Notes: generated from the letters alone by a model not told the origin. A stretch of 11,703 nucleotides of DNA from Deltaproteobacteria bacterium (GCA_947462115.1 CANHON010000118.1:1-11703); one strand, 5' to 3'. Shown: positions 1 through 7,572, counted from the first letter of the stretch. Program-made: numbers and translations.

Positions 1-919
1 CATCGCTGGGCCAGCGCGGCCCCGCGCTGCTGCCGGGCCCGCTCACCCCGTCCCAGCCCAGCCGGTGGCTCCCAGGCCCGCGCTCGGTCCAGGCCGCCCG
101 CTGGAGGGCCACGGCGTCGGCGGCGCCCCCGCCGTCCCACCGGCCGAGGGCGGCGCGCCCGGCCGCCACCACCCCAGCCGCGGAGCCGAAAAGACCGGCG
201 TGCGGGGCGATCCCACCGAGCAGCGCCGCGTTGAGATCGTGCACCTCGCCGACCACCACCCGCCCCCGCACCGGGCAGTCCTCGGTGGCCGCGGCCCCCG
301 GCCAGCCGAAGCGCAGGTCGAGCCGATCCGGCGCCCGCACCCGCGCCGCCCACAGGCGGTCCAGCCGATCGCCGCCGAGGGCCTCGAGCGCGGCCCCGAG
401 CAGGATCATGCCGAGGTCGGAGTAGCGGTGCTCAGCGCCCGGCTCGGCCACCGGCGGGGCGGCGGCGGCCTGCTCCACCGCCCAGGCGCGGGTCGCGGCC
501 GTGCCCCAGCAGCGCTCCGGGCCGCGGGTCCACAGCGGCGCCCAGGCCGGGAGACCGCTGCAGTGCTGCAAGCAGTGCCGGGCCGTGACGCGGGGCGGCG
601 CGAAGGCCAAGGTCTCGCGCAGCGGGGCGTCGAGGTCGAGGCGCCCCTCGGCGGCCATGCTCAGCACCAAGGGCGCGGTGAGCAGCACCTTGGTGAGGCT
701 GGCCAGATCAAAGGGCTGGCCCGGGAGGGTCGGGCGGGCCCGCGGCCGGAGCTCGGCCATGCCGCCCTCGAGCTCGAGCAGCGCGCCCTCGCGATCGGCC
801 ACGCAGAGGGCATAGGCGGGCGCGACCCCCTCGGCGCTGGCCCGCTCCAGGAGCGCGCGGATCGCTCCGGCGCCGTCCGCGAGGCGCCCGCTCAGGCGCG
901 GGGCCGCTTCAGGCGCCAC
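1..919 (-). CDS. Beta-lactamase-fold serine hydrolase (class C/EstB-like), 3' end cut by window edge
   Basis: A partial gene of 306 visible codons that stays open to base 2. It reads as a beta-lactamase/penicillin-binding-like serine hydrolase. The nucleophile motif S-x-x-K is S74-L-T-K77, the second motif is Y166-S-D, and between them lies HCSGLP (119-124), the usual H-x-S-G-L-P signature. Further on, a VHDLNA...GGIAPHAGLF stretch is typical of the EstB/esterase branch. The third motif (H-x-G) would fall just past the window edge. No signal peptide is visible, so a cytoplasmic enzyme is likely. The start is the GTG at 919-917, which overlaps the last 11 bases of the LD-carboxypeptidase gene and implies translational coupling; a start slightly upstream is possible. 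The substrate could be a peptidoglycan fragment, a beta-lactam or an ester, and the sequence does not decide between them. The family call is firm and the substrate is unknown. Confidence 0.88.
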   Translation of the reverse strand, partial: MAPEAAPRLSGRLADGAGAIRALLERASAEGVAPAYALCVADREGALLELEGGMAELRPRARPTLPGQPFDLASLTKVLLTAPLVLSMAAEGRLDLDAPLRETLAFAPPRVTARHCLQHCSGLPAWAPLWTRGPERCWGTAATRAWAVEQAAAAPPVAEPGAEHRYSDLGMILLGAALEALGGDRLDRLWAARVRAPDRLDLRFGWPGAAATEDCPVRGRVVVGEVHDLNAALLGGIAPHAGLFGSAAGVVAAGRAALGRWDGGGAADAVALQRAAWTERGPGSHRLGWDGVSGPGSSAGPRWPSD

Positions 920-1817
920 CCGCAGCCCCCAGCGGCCGCAGGCCCGTCGGGCTGAGCTCGACCGGCGCGCCCATCCAGCAGGGCCAGTTCTCGGCGCCGT
1001 GCCCGACCGGCAGGCCGCCGACGATCGGCACGCCGAGGCCGTCGAGCGCGTCCACAATCACGTCCATCATGCTGTAGTCCGCGTCCGCCGGCGGGGCGCA
1101 GCGGGTGAAGGTGCCCAGCGCCACGCCCAAAACACCGTCCAGAGCGCCGCTCTGCCGGAGCTGCAGCAGCAGCCGATCGATCTTGTAGGCCGGCTCGCCG
1201 ATGTCTTCGAGCAGCAGCACCGCCCCCGCGGCGCGCAGGGCCCAGGGGGTGCCCGCGAGGCTGGCGAGCACGCAGAGGTTGCCGCCGACCAGGGGGCCGC
1301 GCACCGCCTCGGTCGGCCCAGCGAGCCAGTGACCGGGGAGGCTCGGCGCCACGCCCTCCATCAGCAGCCGCCGAAGCGCGCGCTGGCTGGCCTCGTCGGC
1401 GAGGTCCACCAAAGAGTGGAGCACCGGGGCGTGGAGACCGCCCGGCAGGCCCGCAGCGCCCAAGGCGGCGAAGGCCGCGGTGGCGTCCGAGAAGCCGATG
1501 AGCGGCCGCCCGCGCAGCGCCGCCCAGTCCACCGCGCCGAGGAGCTGGGCCGTGCCGTAGCCGCCCCGGGCGAACCAGATCGCCTCGATGGTGGGATCCG
1601 CCAGAGCGGCCTGCAGATCATCGATCCGCTCGCTCAAGGTGCCGGCGGTGAACCGGTGGCGCGCCCGGAGCTTCGCCCCTTCGACCGGCACGAGGCCCCA
1701 GCCGCGGATGGCCTCCAGGCCCGCCTCGAGCCGCTCCGGCTCAAAGATGCCGCTCGGGGCGACCACGGCGACCCGCGCGCCCACCCGCAGCGGCGCGCCG
1801 CCCGCTCGAATCCCCAT
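909..1817 (-). CDS. ldcA: Murein LD-carboxypeptidase, peptidase family S66 (LdcA/MccF-like)
   Basis: A 302-residue protein, the usual length for S66 enzymes. In this family the enzyme removes the terminal D-alanine from murein tetrapeptides during cytoplasmic peptidoglycan recycling; MccF relatives cleave microcin C-like substrates. Seen here: VAPSG near residues 19-23, ARGGYG at 83-88, the nucleophile elbow GFSDAT with Ser110, LLLEDIGEPAYKIDR with candidate catalytic Glu204, and GGLPVGHG with His273. Together these give a complete Ser-Glu-His triad. There is no signal peptide, consistent with a cytosolic role. The ATG at 1817 is supported by a strong Shine-Dalgarno (GGAGGTGA, bases 1828-1821 on the minus strand) three bases upstream. 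It is the first gene of a two-gene minus-strand unit with the overlapping serine hydrolase, and it is divergent from the lipoprotein at 1922. The family is certain; LdcA rather than an MccF-type role is inferred. Confidence 0.93.
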   Translation of the reverse strand: MGIRAGGAPLRVGARVAVVAPSGIFEPERLEAGLEAIRGWGLVPVEGAKLRARHRFTAGTLSERIDDLQAALADPTIEAIWFARGGYGTAQLLGAVDWAALRGRPLIGFSDATAAFAALGAAGLPGGLHAPVLHSLVDLADEASQRALRRLLMEGVAPSLPGHWLAGPTEAVRGPLVGGNLCVLASLAGTPWALRAAGAVLLLEDIGEPAYKIDRLLLQLRQSGALDGVLGVALGTFTRCAPPADADYSMMDVIVDALDGLGVPIVGGLPVGHGAENWPCWMGAPVELSPTGLRPLGAAGGA

Positions 1818-1820
1818 GCT

Positions 1821-1828
1821 TCACCTCC
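1821..1828 (-). promoter_or_regulatory. Ribosome-binding site of ldcA
   Basis: On the minus strand the bases read GGAGGTGA, an almost perfect anti-Shine-Dalgarno complement, followed by AGC and the ATG at 1817. This fixes the ldcA start. The rest of the 104-base divergent gap to 1922 must hold the promoters for both directions, but no convincing -35/-10 pair stands out; a GATATC palindrome at 1841-1846 is the only A+T-rich patch. Confidence 0.8.
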
Positions 1829-1921
1829 GCTGAAGGCCCGTGATATCGCGCCGACCGCCGCCCTGCCGGGCCGACCGCCCCCTCCGCCGCGCCCGCGGCG
1901 ACGCACCCCGGAGCCCCGCCG

Positions 1922-2590
1922 ATGCTGCGCTTGGTCGCCCTGACGCTGCTGGCCGCCGCCGCCTGCTGGGCGCCCGATCCCCTGGATCACCCGAACTTGA
2001 GCGCGCCCGCCGCGCCGCCGGTGACCATCCCGTCCCCCGACGCGGCAGAGTCGGCGCCGGTGGTGTCGGACGGCCGCCCGGCCTTGGCCTGGACCCGGGC
2101 CGCGCCCCTCACCCTGGTGCGCGCTGGGGGTGCCCCCGCCGTCACCCTCGACCGCTATGGCGTCCGGGTCAACGTTCTACAGCAGCAGGCCCACCGGGTG
2201 CGGGTGCGCTGCGAGGGCTGCGACCCCGCGCACCAGGCCGAAGATCTGTGGCTGCAGGCCGGCCAGCTCTCCGCCGGCCCCGCCGCGGGCGCCGATCCGC
2301 TGAGCGCGGCGCTGCGGCTGCGGGCCCAGTGGGCGGCCGGCGAGGGGCCCGGCGGGGCGGGCGCGGCGGACGCCCTCTGCGCGCTGCTGGACGCCGGCTT
2401 CGCCTGGACGACCGACGAGGCCCGCTTCGCCTGGGGCGGCGGCAGCCTGCTGCTGCAGTTCGAGGGCGCGGATTGGCAGATCGGCGAGCTCACCCCGCCC
2501 GCCGAGGCCCCGTCCCACCGCTGCGCCGTGTCGCCGAGCGGGGGTGGAGTGGCGCCCGCCGCGGGTGCAGCAGCGCCAGAGAGCGGCTAG
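1922..2590 (+). CDS. Small predicted lipoprotein, possibly SH3-like; function unknown
   Basis: A 222-residue protein with an N-terminal lipoprotein signal: a short hydrophobic stretch ending LLAAAAC, giving lipidated Cys15. The -3 residue is Ala rather than Leu, a mild departure from the consensus lipobox. A Pro/Ala-rich spacer follows, then a middle region (about 60-115) with VRVRCEGC and DLWLQAGQL that resembles the end of bacterial SH3-like domains; I hold that only weakly. The C-terminal half is Ala/Gly-rich with a Trp- and Phe-containing block near residues 158-190. The ATG at 1922 has GGAG (1910-1913) eight bases upstream. It is the first gene of the codirectional group 1922-5176 and is divergent from ldcA. 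The alternative plus-strand frame spanning 1840-3054 has no such signal and is treated as a shadow. The gene is likely real and its role is unknown. Confidence 0.75.
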   Translation: MLRLVALTLLAAAACWAPDPLDHPNLSAPAAPPVTIPSPDAAESAPVVSDGRPALAWTRAAPLTLVRAGGAPAVTLDRYGVRVNVLQQQAHRVRVRCEGCDPAHQAEDLWLQAGQLSAGPAAGADPLSAALRLRAQWAAGEGPGGAGAADALCALLDAGFAWTTDEARFAWGGGSLLLQFEGADWQIGELTPPAEAPSHRCAVSPSGGGVAPAAGAAAPESG

Positions 2591-2648
2591 TCCGCGCCGC
2601 AGGCCGACCGCCCGCGCCCACGCGCGCCCTGGCCGGCCCAGGAGAGCC

Positions 2649-3521
2649 ATGGAACGCCGCCTCTACTCCATCGAAGGCAACGCTCAAAAGCTGGACGGCG
2701 GCGCCATGTTCGGCAACGCGCCGAGATCGCTCTGGGAGCGCTGGGCGGCGCCCGACGCGCGCAACCGCATCGAGCTCGCCTGCCGGGCCCTGCTCGTGCG
2801 CGAGCCCAACCGCAACATCCTGCTGGAGACCGGCATCGGCGCCTTCTTCGACCCAGAGATGCGGGACCGCTACGGCGTCGTCGAGCCCCGCCACGTGCTG
2901 CTCGACAGCCTCGCGGACATCGGCCTCTCCGACAGCGACATTGACGTGGTGGTGCTCTCTCACCTGCACTTTGACCACGCCGGCGGCCTGCTCACCGCCT
3001 GGCGCGAGGGCGAGGCCTGGGAGCTGCTGTTCCGCAACGCCACCTATGTCGTGAGTCGGGCGGCTTGGGATCGCGCCCGGGCGCCGCACGCCCGCGACAA
3101 AGCCAGCTTCATCCCTGAGCTCACCGCCCTGCTGGAGTCCAGCGGCCGGCTGGAGGTGGTGGAGCCCACCAAGGGCCGCAGCGAGGCCCTCGGCGAGGCC
3201 TACCGCCTGCACCTGAGCAACGGCCACACGCCCGGCCTGATGCTCACCGAGGTGCCAGGCCAGCTCGGGCCCGTAATCTTCGGCGCGGATCTGGTGCCGG
3301 GCCGGGCGTGGGTGCACAAGTCGATCACCATGGGCTACGACCGCTTCCCTGAGCTGCTCATCGACGAGAAGAGCCGCCTGATGGACGATCTCGCGGCGCG
3401 CAACGGTCGGCTGTTCTTCACCCACGACCCGGCCTGCGCCATCGCCCGCATCACCAAAGATGAGGTGGGCCGCTACGGGAGCGTCAACGACCGGCGATAC
3501 CTTCGCGGCGACTTGGCATAG
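2649..3521 (+). CDS. Metallo-beta-lactamase-fold metallohydrolase
   Basis: A 290-residue MBL-fold enzyme. The zinc-binding signature H105-x-H107-x-D109-H110 lies in SHLHFDHAGG, with later ligands His193 (NGHTPG), Asp214 (GADLVP) and His259 (THDPA). This is the full set expected for a dinuclear site. The N-terminus carries DGGAMFGNAPRSLW (16-29), a stretch I associate with a widespread MBL subgroup of uncharacterised hydrolases that resembles lactonases in fold. The open frame extends upstream to 2544, but the start chosen is the ATG at 2649, which has AGGAGAG (2640-2646) just before it; the family N-terminus begins there. There is no signal peptide, so it is probably cytoplasmic. The next gene starts one base after the stop, which argues for coupled expression. 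The substrate (lactone, thioester, phosphodiester or other) cannot be read from the sequence. Confidence 0.92.
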   Translation: MERRLYSIEGNAQKLDGGAMFGNAPRSLWERWAAPDARNRIELACRALLVREPNRNILLETGIGAFFDPEMRDRYGVVEPRHVLLDSLADIGLSDSDIDVVVLSHLHFDHAGGLLTAWREGEAWELLFRNATYVVSRAAWDRARAPHARDKASFIPELTALLESSGRLEVVEPTKGRSEALGEAYRLHLSNGHTPGLMLTEVPGQLGPVIFGADLVPGRAWVHKSITMGYDRFPELLIDEKSRLMDDLAARNGRLFFTHDPACAIARITKDEVGRYGSVNDRRYLRGDLA

Positions 3522-3522
3522 C

Positions 3523-4248
3523 GTGGCCAGCCCGCTGCGCATCGCCCTCGCTGAGCTCGGCGGGCGCGCCGACGAAGAGCTGATCCCGCGGCTGCGGGCG
3601 GCGTTCAGCTTGAACGCCGAGCTGATCCAGCGGCTCATCGGCGCCCAGCGCCTGCGCTACGTCGGCGACGCCGGCCCCGAGCCCACCCTCGCCGAGCTGC
3701 GCCAGACCAGCGCGGCGGTGCTGAGCGGGGCGGTAGACCGAGCGGGGGCCCGCGGCGCAGTGGTCGGGCTCAGCGGCCTCCTCGGCTTGCCGGCCGACGC
3801 CGCCCTCAGCCTCGTGTCGCGGCTGCACCTCGCCCAGCGGCTGATGGTCGTCTGGGGCCACGCCCTGGACGGCGATGAGGGCGAGCTGCTGCTCCGTCGC
3901 CTGCTCGCGGCCGCCCGCGGCGAAGCGGCGCAGAAAGAGGGCCTGGTGAGCACCCGCCTGCGGGATCTGCTGCCCACCGCGCCGACCACCCCGGCGACCG
4001 GCCCCGCCGAGCTGCTGCGCCAAGCCGCCGGCGCCGCCCTCCGAACCAGCCTGCAGCGCGCGGTCCAGGGCCAGCTCGCCCGCGCCGTACCGGGCCTCGG
4101 CGCCCTCACCGGGGGCCGGGCCGCGCGCGCGGATCTGCAGCAGGAGGGTGAGCGGATGATCAGCGTGCTGGAGAAGATCTTCGGCGTCTCAGCCAGCGAG
4201 GATCTCGCCCCGGTCGAGGCCGAGGAGCTGACCGAACCGCGGCCTTGA
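3523..4248 (+). CDS. EcsC-like protein, function uncertain
   Basis: A protein of 241 residues if it starts at the GTG at 3523, one base after the TAG of the MBL gene; no good Shine-Dalgarno is visible, so coupled translation is likely. An ATG at 3460 in the same frame would overlap the MBL gene by 62 bases and is less attractive. The middle section (about 75-130) reads GLSGLLGLPADAALSLVSRL, then HLAQRLMVVWGHALDGDEGE. This matches in outline the small-residue and 'LPaD...G.D' pattern of EcsC-family proteins. The C-terminal part (about 165-230) has a hydrophobic AVPGLGALTGG stretch followed by a helix, also EcsC-like. Similarity was judged by eye only. EcsC proteins are poorly characterised and often linked to membranes or ABC exporters. 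The gene is likely real; the family call is moderate. Confidence 0.72.
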   Translation: MASPLRIALAELGGRADEELIPRLRAAFSLNAELIQRLIGAQRLRYVGDAGPEPTLAELRQTSAAVLSGAVDRAGARGAVVGLSGLLGLPADAALSLVSRLHLAQRLMVVWGHALDGDEGELLLRRLLAAARGEAAQKEGLVSTRLRDLLPTAPTTPATGPAELLRQAAGAALRTSLQRAVQGQLARAVPGLGALTGGRAARADLQQEGERMISVLEKIFGVSASEDLAPVEAEELTEPRP

Positions 4249-4250
4249 GG

Positions 4251-4262
4251 GCCGACGTCGGC
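4251..4262. repeat. 12-base perfect palindrome GCCGACGTCGGC
   Basis: A perfect self-complementary dodecamer that begins three bases after the stop of the EcsC-like gene, within the 76-base gap before the rhodanese fusion gene. It could be an operator or a chance product of the high G+C content; there is no T-run after it, so it does not look like a terminator. Confidence 0.35.
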
Positions 4263-4324
4263 GCCCGCGGTTGGCCCGGGGCCCGCCGCTCGGGTAGCCG
4301 CCCGAACAACCACGAGGAGGGGCC

Positions 4325-5176
4325 ATGGCCGAACGAACGATGCAGCGCGCCGCCCGCCGCGCCCGCCGCTTGCTCACCTGGAGCCCGCCCGCCGCGGGCC
4401 AGCCCGCGCCGCGCCTGTCCTTGACGGCCGACGACGGCACCTGGATCCGCCTGACCGACCTCGAAGGCCAGGTCAACGCGCTCATCGTCTTTCAGCGCAG
4501 CCTCGCCGATGGGCAGCCCACCGCGCTGCTCCGCGAGCTGTCGGCGCGCAACGCCGAGCTGCACCAGCTTCAGACCTTGGTGTTCGGCGTCGCCACCGAC
4601 CGCCCCGGCGAGCTGCGGGCCCGCCGCAAGGCGCTCAGCCTGCCCTTCCCCCTGCTCTACGACCCGCTGGGGCTCGACGCGCGGGGCTGGCAGGCCAGCA
4701 GCCGCCTGCTCCCGATGGTGCGCGACCACGTCTTTTTCGTGGACAAGCAGGGCCAGCTCCGCCGGCACTGGCGCGGGCACCCTGGCGCCGCCGAGCTGCT
4801 CGCCGCCCTCAGCGAGGCGGAGGGCCGGCCGGTGACCGCCGCTGCAGGACCGGCGGTGCGCCGGATCAGCTCGGCCGAGGCCACCGAGCTGCTGACCCTG
4901 GACCCCAAGGGCTGGCTGCTGCTCGATGTGCGGACCCTGTCGGAGTACGAGGCCGACCACGCGCCCATGGCCGTGCACCTGCCGGTGGACGAGCTGCCGG
5001 CGCGCTACGCCGAGCTCGGCCGCACCGACCGCATCATCTGCGTGTGCCAGGCCGGCGGTCGGAGCGCCGCGGCGGCCGAGTTCTTGGCCAGCGTGGGCGG
5101 AAAAGAGGTCTGCGACGTGATCGGCGGCATGAGCGCCTGGTCCGGCCCGCGGGTCACCGGCGGGGCGGCGCAGTAG
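4325..5176 (+). CDS. Peroxiredoxin-like (cysteine-less) plus rhodanese fusion protein
   Basis: A 283-residue two-domain protein. Residues about 20-165 have a thioredoxin-fold AhpC/TSA-type layout: GQPAPRLSLTADDG, then ALIVFQRS, LVFGVATD, FPLLYDP and a VFFVDKQGQLRRHW segment. The peroxidatic Cys is absent; the position after the ALIVF strand reads QRSLADGQPT, and this domain contains no cysteine at all. Residues about 178-275 form a rhodanese domain with LLLDVRTLSEYEADH, the active-site loop C241-QAGGRS and GGMSAW near the end. Cys241 would carry a persulfide in sulfurtransfer; Cys239 and Cys263 are extra. A strong Shine-Dalgarno (GAGGAGGGG, 4313-4321) precedes the ATG. There is no signal peptide. 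The gene ends 39 bases before the convergent phosphatase gene. The rhodanese part is probably the working enzyme; the front domain may bind a substrate or partner. Confidence 0.9.
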   Translation: MAERTMQRAARRARRLLTWSPPAAGQPAPRLSLTADDGTWIRLTDLEGQVNALIVFQRSLADGQPTALLRELSARNAELHQLQTLVFGVATDRPGELRARRKALSLPFPLLYDPLGLDARGWQASSRLLPMVRDHVFFVDKQGQLRRHWRGHPGAAELLAALSEAEGRPVTAAAGPAVRRISSAEATELLTLDPKGWLLLDVRTLSEYEADHAPMAVHLPVDELPARYAELGRTDRIICVCQAGGRSAAAAEFLASVGGKEVCDVIGGMSAWSGPRVTGGAAQ

Positions 5177-5215
5177 GCCCAGCGCCCGCACCGGCACCGC
5201 CGCCGCGCGCCGCGC

Positions 5216-6142
5216 TCAGAGGCCGAGATCGTCGAGCATCAGGCCGTGCCGGACGCCGCCGTCGCTGACCCGCAGGCTCTCTTTGCGGGCGCCCTCGGCC
5301 ACCGCGTCCAGCACGCAGGCGCCGGCCAGCAGCGTATCGGCGCGCTCCGGGCTCACCTGGGCCAAGCGGCGGCGCTCGGCGGGATCAGCGTCCAGCAGGC
5401 GATCGATCCACCGGCGCAGCGCGGTTCGGGTGAGCCGCATGCCGTGGACCCGCGACCGGTCCCAGCGCTGCAGGCCGAGCTCCATGGCGCCCAGGGTGGT
5501 GGCGGAGCCAGCCACGGCCACCAAGGTCCGCGGCGCCACCGGCCAGTTGAAGGCCGAGACGACCTTGTCCACGTGGGCGCGCAGCAGCGCGAGGTCTTGA
5601 GGCCGGACCTTTCCGCCCGGCTGCTCCGTCAAGAAGCGCTCGGTCAGGCGCACGCTGCCGATCTCCAGGCTGTCGCGGGCGCCCATCCGGCCGTCCTCGC
5701 CGACCACCACCTCGGTGCTGCCGCCGCCGAGATCGACGACCGCCACCGGGCCCGAGGGCAGCTCGAGGCCCCCCGCGGCGCCGCGCCAGGTCAGCCGGGC
5801 CTCCTCTTCGCCGGAGATGATCTCCACCCGGATGCCGGTGTCGTTCTGCACCCGGGCAAAAAAGGTCTGGGCGTTGAGCGCCCGCCGGGCCGCGCTGGTG
5901 GCGACGGCGTGGATGTCCCAGGGGGCCACGCCGAGCCCGCGGGCCTTGTGCGCCAGCTCACCGAGGGCCTCGACCGCGGCGTCCATCCGATCGGGCCGGA
6001 ACATGCCGCGATCACCGAGCCCGCGCCCCAACGAGACCACCCGGGCCTCGTCGAAGACGGTCTGCACGGTGCCGTTCGGCCCCGGCTGCGCGATGAGCAG
6101 GATGATGGTGTTGCTGCCGATGTCGAGGGTCGCGCGGGTCAT
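5216..6142 (-). CDS. Ppx/GppA-family exopolyphosphatase/guanosine pentaphosphatase, short form
   Basis: A 308-residue member of the ASKHA-fold Ppx/GppA family, which hydrolyses polyphosphate or converts pppGpp to ppGpp. Motifs seen: phosphate-1 loop DIGSNT (7-12), ATSAARRALN (81-90), SGEEEARL (110-117) with the catalytic Glu region, phosphate-2 loop VVDLGGGSTE (135-144), GSVRLTERF, and C-terminal SDGGVRHGLM. At about 300 residues it has only the two core domains and lacks the extra C-terminal domains of E. coli Ppx and GppA, like many short family members. The ATG at 6142 has AAGGAGG upstream with good spacing. It lies 46 bases after tolB on the same strand and is probably the last gene of the tol operon, in the place where pal is usually found. 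Choosing between Ppx and GppA activity needs biochemistry. Confidence 0.93.
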   Translation of the reverse strand: MTRATLDIGSNTIILLIAQPGPNGTVQTVFDEARVVSLGRGLGDRGMFRPDRMDAAVEALGELAHKARGLGVAPWDIHAVATSAARRALNAQTFFARVQNDTGIRVEIISGEEEARLTWRGAAGGLELPSGPVAVVDLGGGSTEVVVGEDGRMGARDSLEIGSVRLTERFLTEQPGGKVRPQDLALLRAHVDKVVSAFNWPVAPRTLVAVAGSATTLGAMELGLQRWDRSRVHGMRLTRTALRRWIDRLLDADPAERRRLAQVSPERADTLLAGACVLDAVAEGARKESLRVSDGGVRHGLMLDDLGL

Positions 6143-6188
6143 TCCCCGCCTCCTTGGTCCGCGGGGCGAGGGCCGCCGCGGGCGCGGG

Positions 6189-7526
6189 TCACCACGGGAG
6201 CGTGGGGGACCAGTCGGGGTTGGTGTAGCCGCCCTTGCCGCGGGTGAGCTGCGCTTGGTGCTTGCCGTCGAGCGTGCTCATCCAGATGTGGGTCGCGCCG
6301 GTGCGGTTGCTGGAGAAGGCGACGTAGTTGCCGTCGGGCGACCAAGACGGGTCTTCGTTGTCGCCCTTGCCTTGGGTGAGCCGGGTGAGGCCGGTGCCGT
6401 CGGTGTTGACGACGAAGATGTCGAAATTGCCCTCCCGGCCGACAAAGGCGAGCTTGTCGCCATCGGGGTGCCAGGCCGGATCTTGGTTGTAGTTGCCGTG
6501 GAAGGTCACGCGACGGGCGTTGCTGCCGTCGGCCGACGACACGTAGATCTGGGGGCTGCCGGAGCGCTCGCTGACAAAGGCCAGCTGGCTGCCATCGGGC
6601 GACCAGGCTGGCGACACGTCGATGCCGTTGGTGTCGGTGATCCGGGCGAGCTGGCGGCCGGTGTTGGCGTCGATGGTGAACACGTCCGACTCACCGCCCA
6701 TCGACAGGGTGAGCGCGATGACGCCGCGGCCGGGGTGCCAGGCCGCCCCGGTGTTGATGCCGGCGCGCGCGCTGAGGCGGGTAATCTTCCCGCCGGAGAG
6801 ATCCGCGACATACAGATCGGGGTTGCCGGCGGCGTAGCCGGTGTACGCGATCTTCTTGGCGTCGGGCGACCAAGCCGGCTGGATGTTGATCGAGCCGGTC
6901 CGTGTCACCGGCGTGAGGCGGTATCCGTCAAAATCAACGGTGTAGATCTCCTTGTTTCCGGTAAAGTTGCCCGCCACCGCGAAGCGCGTATTGAAGGGCC
7001 CGGGCTTTCCGGTGAGGCGCAGGATGATCTCGCTGGCGACCTTGTGCGCCATCATCCGGGCGTCTTCGCCGCCGGCCGAGAAGCTGCGCGCGCCGAGGCG
7101 GTTGCGGCCGTTGACGTCGTAGGTCCAGACCTCGGCGTAGAGCTGCCCGCCGTCGCGGCTCTGGAGGAGGGTCTTGGCCAGGGCCGGGGTGCCGAGCACC
7201 GCCCAGTCTTCAAAGCGGAACTGACCCGGGCGGATGCCGGTGCCGACCGGCTCGACCTGGGCCGCCGGATCGAGGAGCGTCACGAAGCCCGACAGCTCGA
7301 GATCGCGCCGCAGCACGTCATAGAACTCGGTGGCCGCGCCCGCGCCGCCGATGGGCTTGGGCAGGCCGAGCGCCACCTTGTGCTCGCCGGGCGCCCCGAC
7401 GACCACCGTCACGCGCTCGTTGGGTTGCTGGGCGGGCGCGCCGACCGCGACGAGGGCGACCAGCAGCACAGGCAGCCCGACCAGGGCGCTGAGGCTCCGC
7501 CGGGCCGAGATCATCGGGTTGGACAC
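6189..7526 (-). CDS. tolB: Tol-Pal system periplasmic beta-propeller protein TolB
   Basis: TolB of 445 residues, near the usual 430-450. It begins with a Sec signal peptide: RR (9-10), a hydrophobic core (about 14-29), and a cleavage site after Ala-Pro-Ala (30-32). The N-terminal domain (about 35-170) includes FYDVLRRDLELSGFV and the Tol-typical ARMMAHKVASEIILRLTG. The remainder is a propeller with six PD40-type repeats, visible as PAWSPD, AAWHPG, PAWSPD, PAWHPD, PSWSPD and PDWSPT. In the family TolB binds TolA and Pal in the periplasm. The open frame extends upstream to 7601, but the GTG at 7526 is preferred because GGGAG lies five bases upstream and a clean signal peptide follows; the ATG at 7514 has no properly spaced site. 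It comes 46 bases after tolA. The neighbouring pal gene is missing. Confidence 0.95.
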   Translation of the reverse strand: MSNPMISARRSLSALVGLPVLLVALVAVGAPAQQPNERVTVVVGAPGEHKVALGLPKPIGGAGAATEFYDVLRRDLELSGFVTLLDPAAQVEPVGTGIRPGQFRFEDWAVLGTPALAKTLLQSRDGGQLYAEVWTYDVNGRNRLGARSFSAGGEDARMMAHKVASEIILRLTGKPGPFNTRFAVAGNFTGNKEIYTVDFDGYRLTPVTRTGSINIQPAWSPDAKKIAYTGYAAGNPDLYVADLSGGKITRLSARAGINTGAAWHPGRGVIALTLSMGGESDVFTIDANTGRQLARITDTNGIDVSPAWSPDGSQLAFVSERSGSPQIYVSSADGSNARRVTFHGNYNQDPAWHPDGDKLAFVGREGNFDIFVVNTDGTGLTRLTQGKGDNEDPSWSPDGNYVAFSSNRTGATHIWMSTLDGKHQAQLTRGKGGYTNPDWSPTLPW

Positions 7527-7537
7527 GGGAGCTCCCG
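7526..7537 (-). promoter_or_regulatory. Palindrome overlapping the tolB ribosome-binding site and start
   Basis: The bases CGGGAGCTCCCG form a perfect 12-base palindrome. It contains the presumed Shine-Dalgarno GGGAG and the first base of the tolB GTG codon. In mRNA it could fold as a four-pair CGGG/CCCG stem with an AGCU loop, partly hiding the site, or act as a protein-binding dyad. The stem is short, so this is only a candidate regulatory element. Confidence 0.4.
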
Positions 7538-7572
7538 GTGGACAGGGGGTGAGGGGCGCGCGGGGCGGGTCA

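Noticed and set aside
1840..3054. A 404-codon plus-strand open frame covering the lipoprotein and part of the MBL gene
   Set aside because: Arg/Pro/Ala/Gly-rich translation without any domain; the overlapping frames carry a lipoprotein signal and a full MBL motif set with good ribosome sites. Long shadow frames are expected at this base composition.
2490..3638. A 382-codon minus-strand frame opposite the MBL gene
   Set aside because: The plus strand encodes a complete zinc hydrolase there; the antisense translation shows only compositional bias.
5177..5215. Bidirectional terminator between the converging rhodanese and phosphatase genes
   Set aside because: The 39 bases are G+C-rich but show no clear inverted repeat followed by a T-run on either strand.
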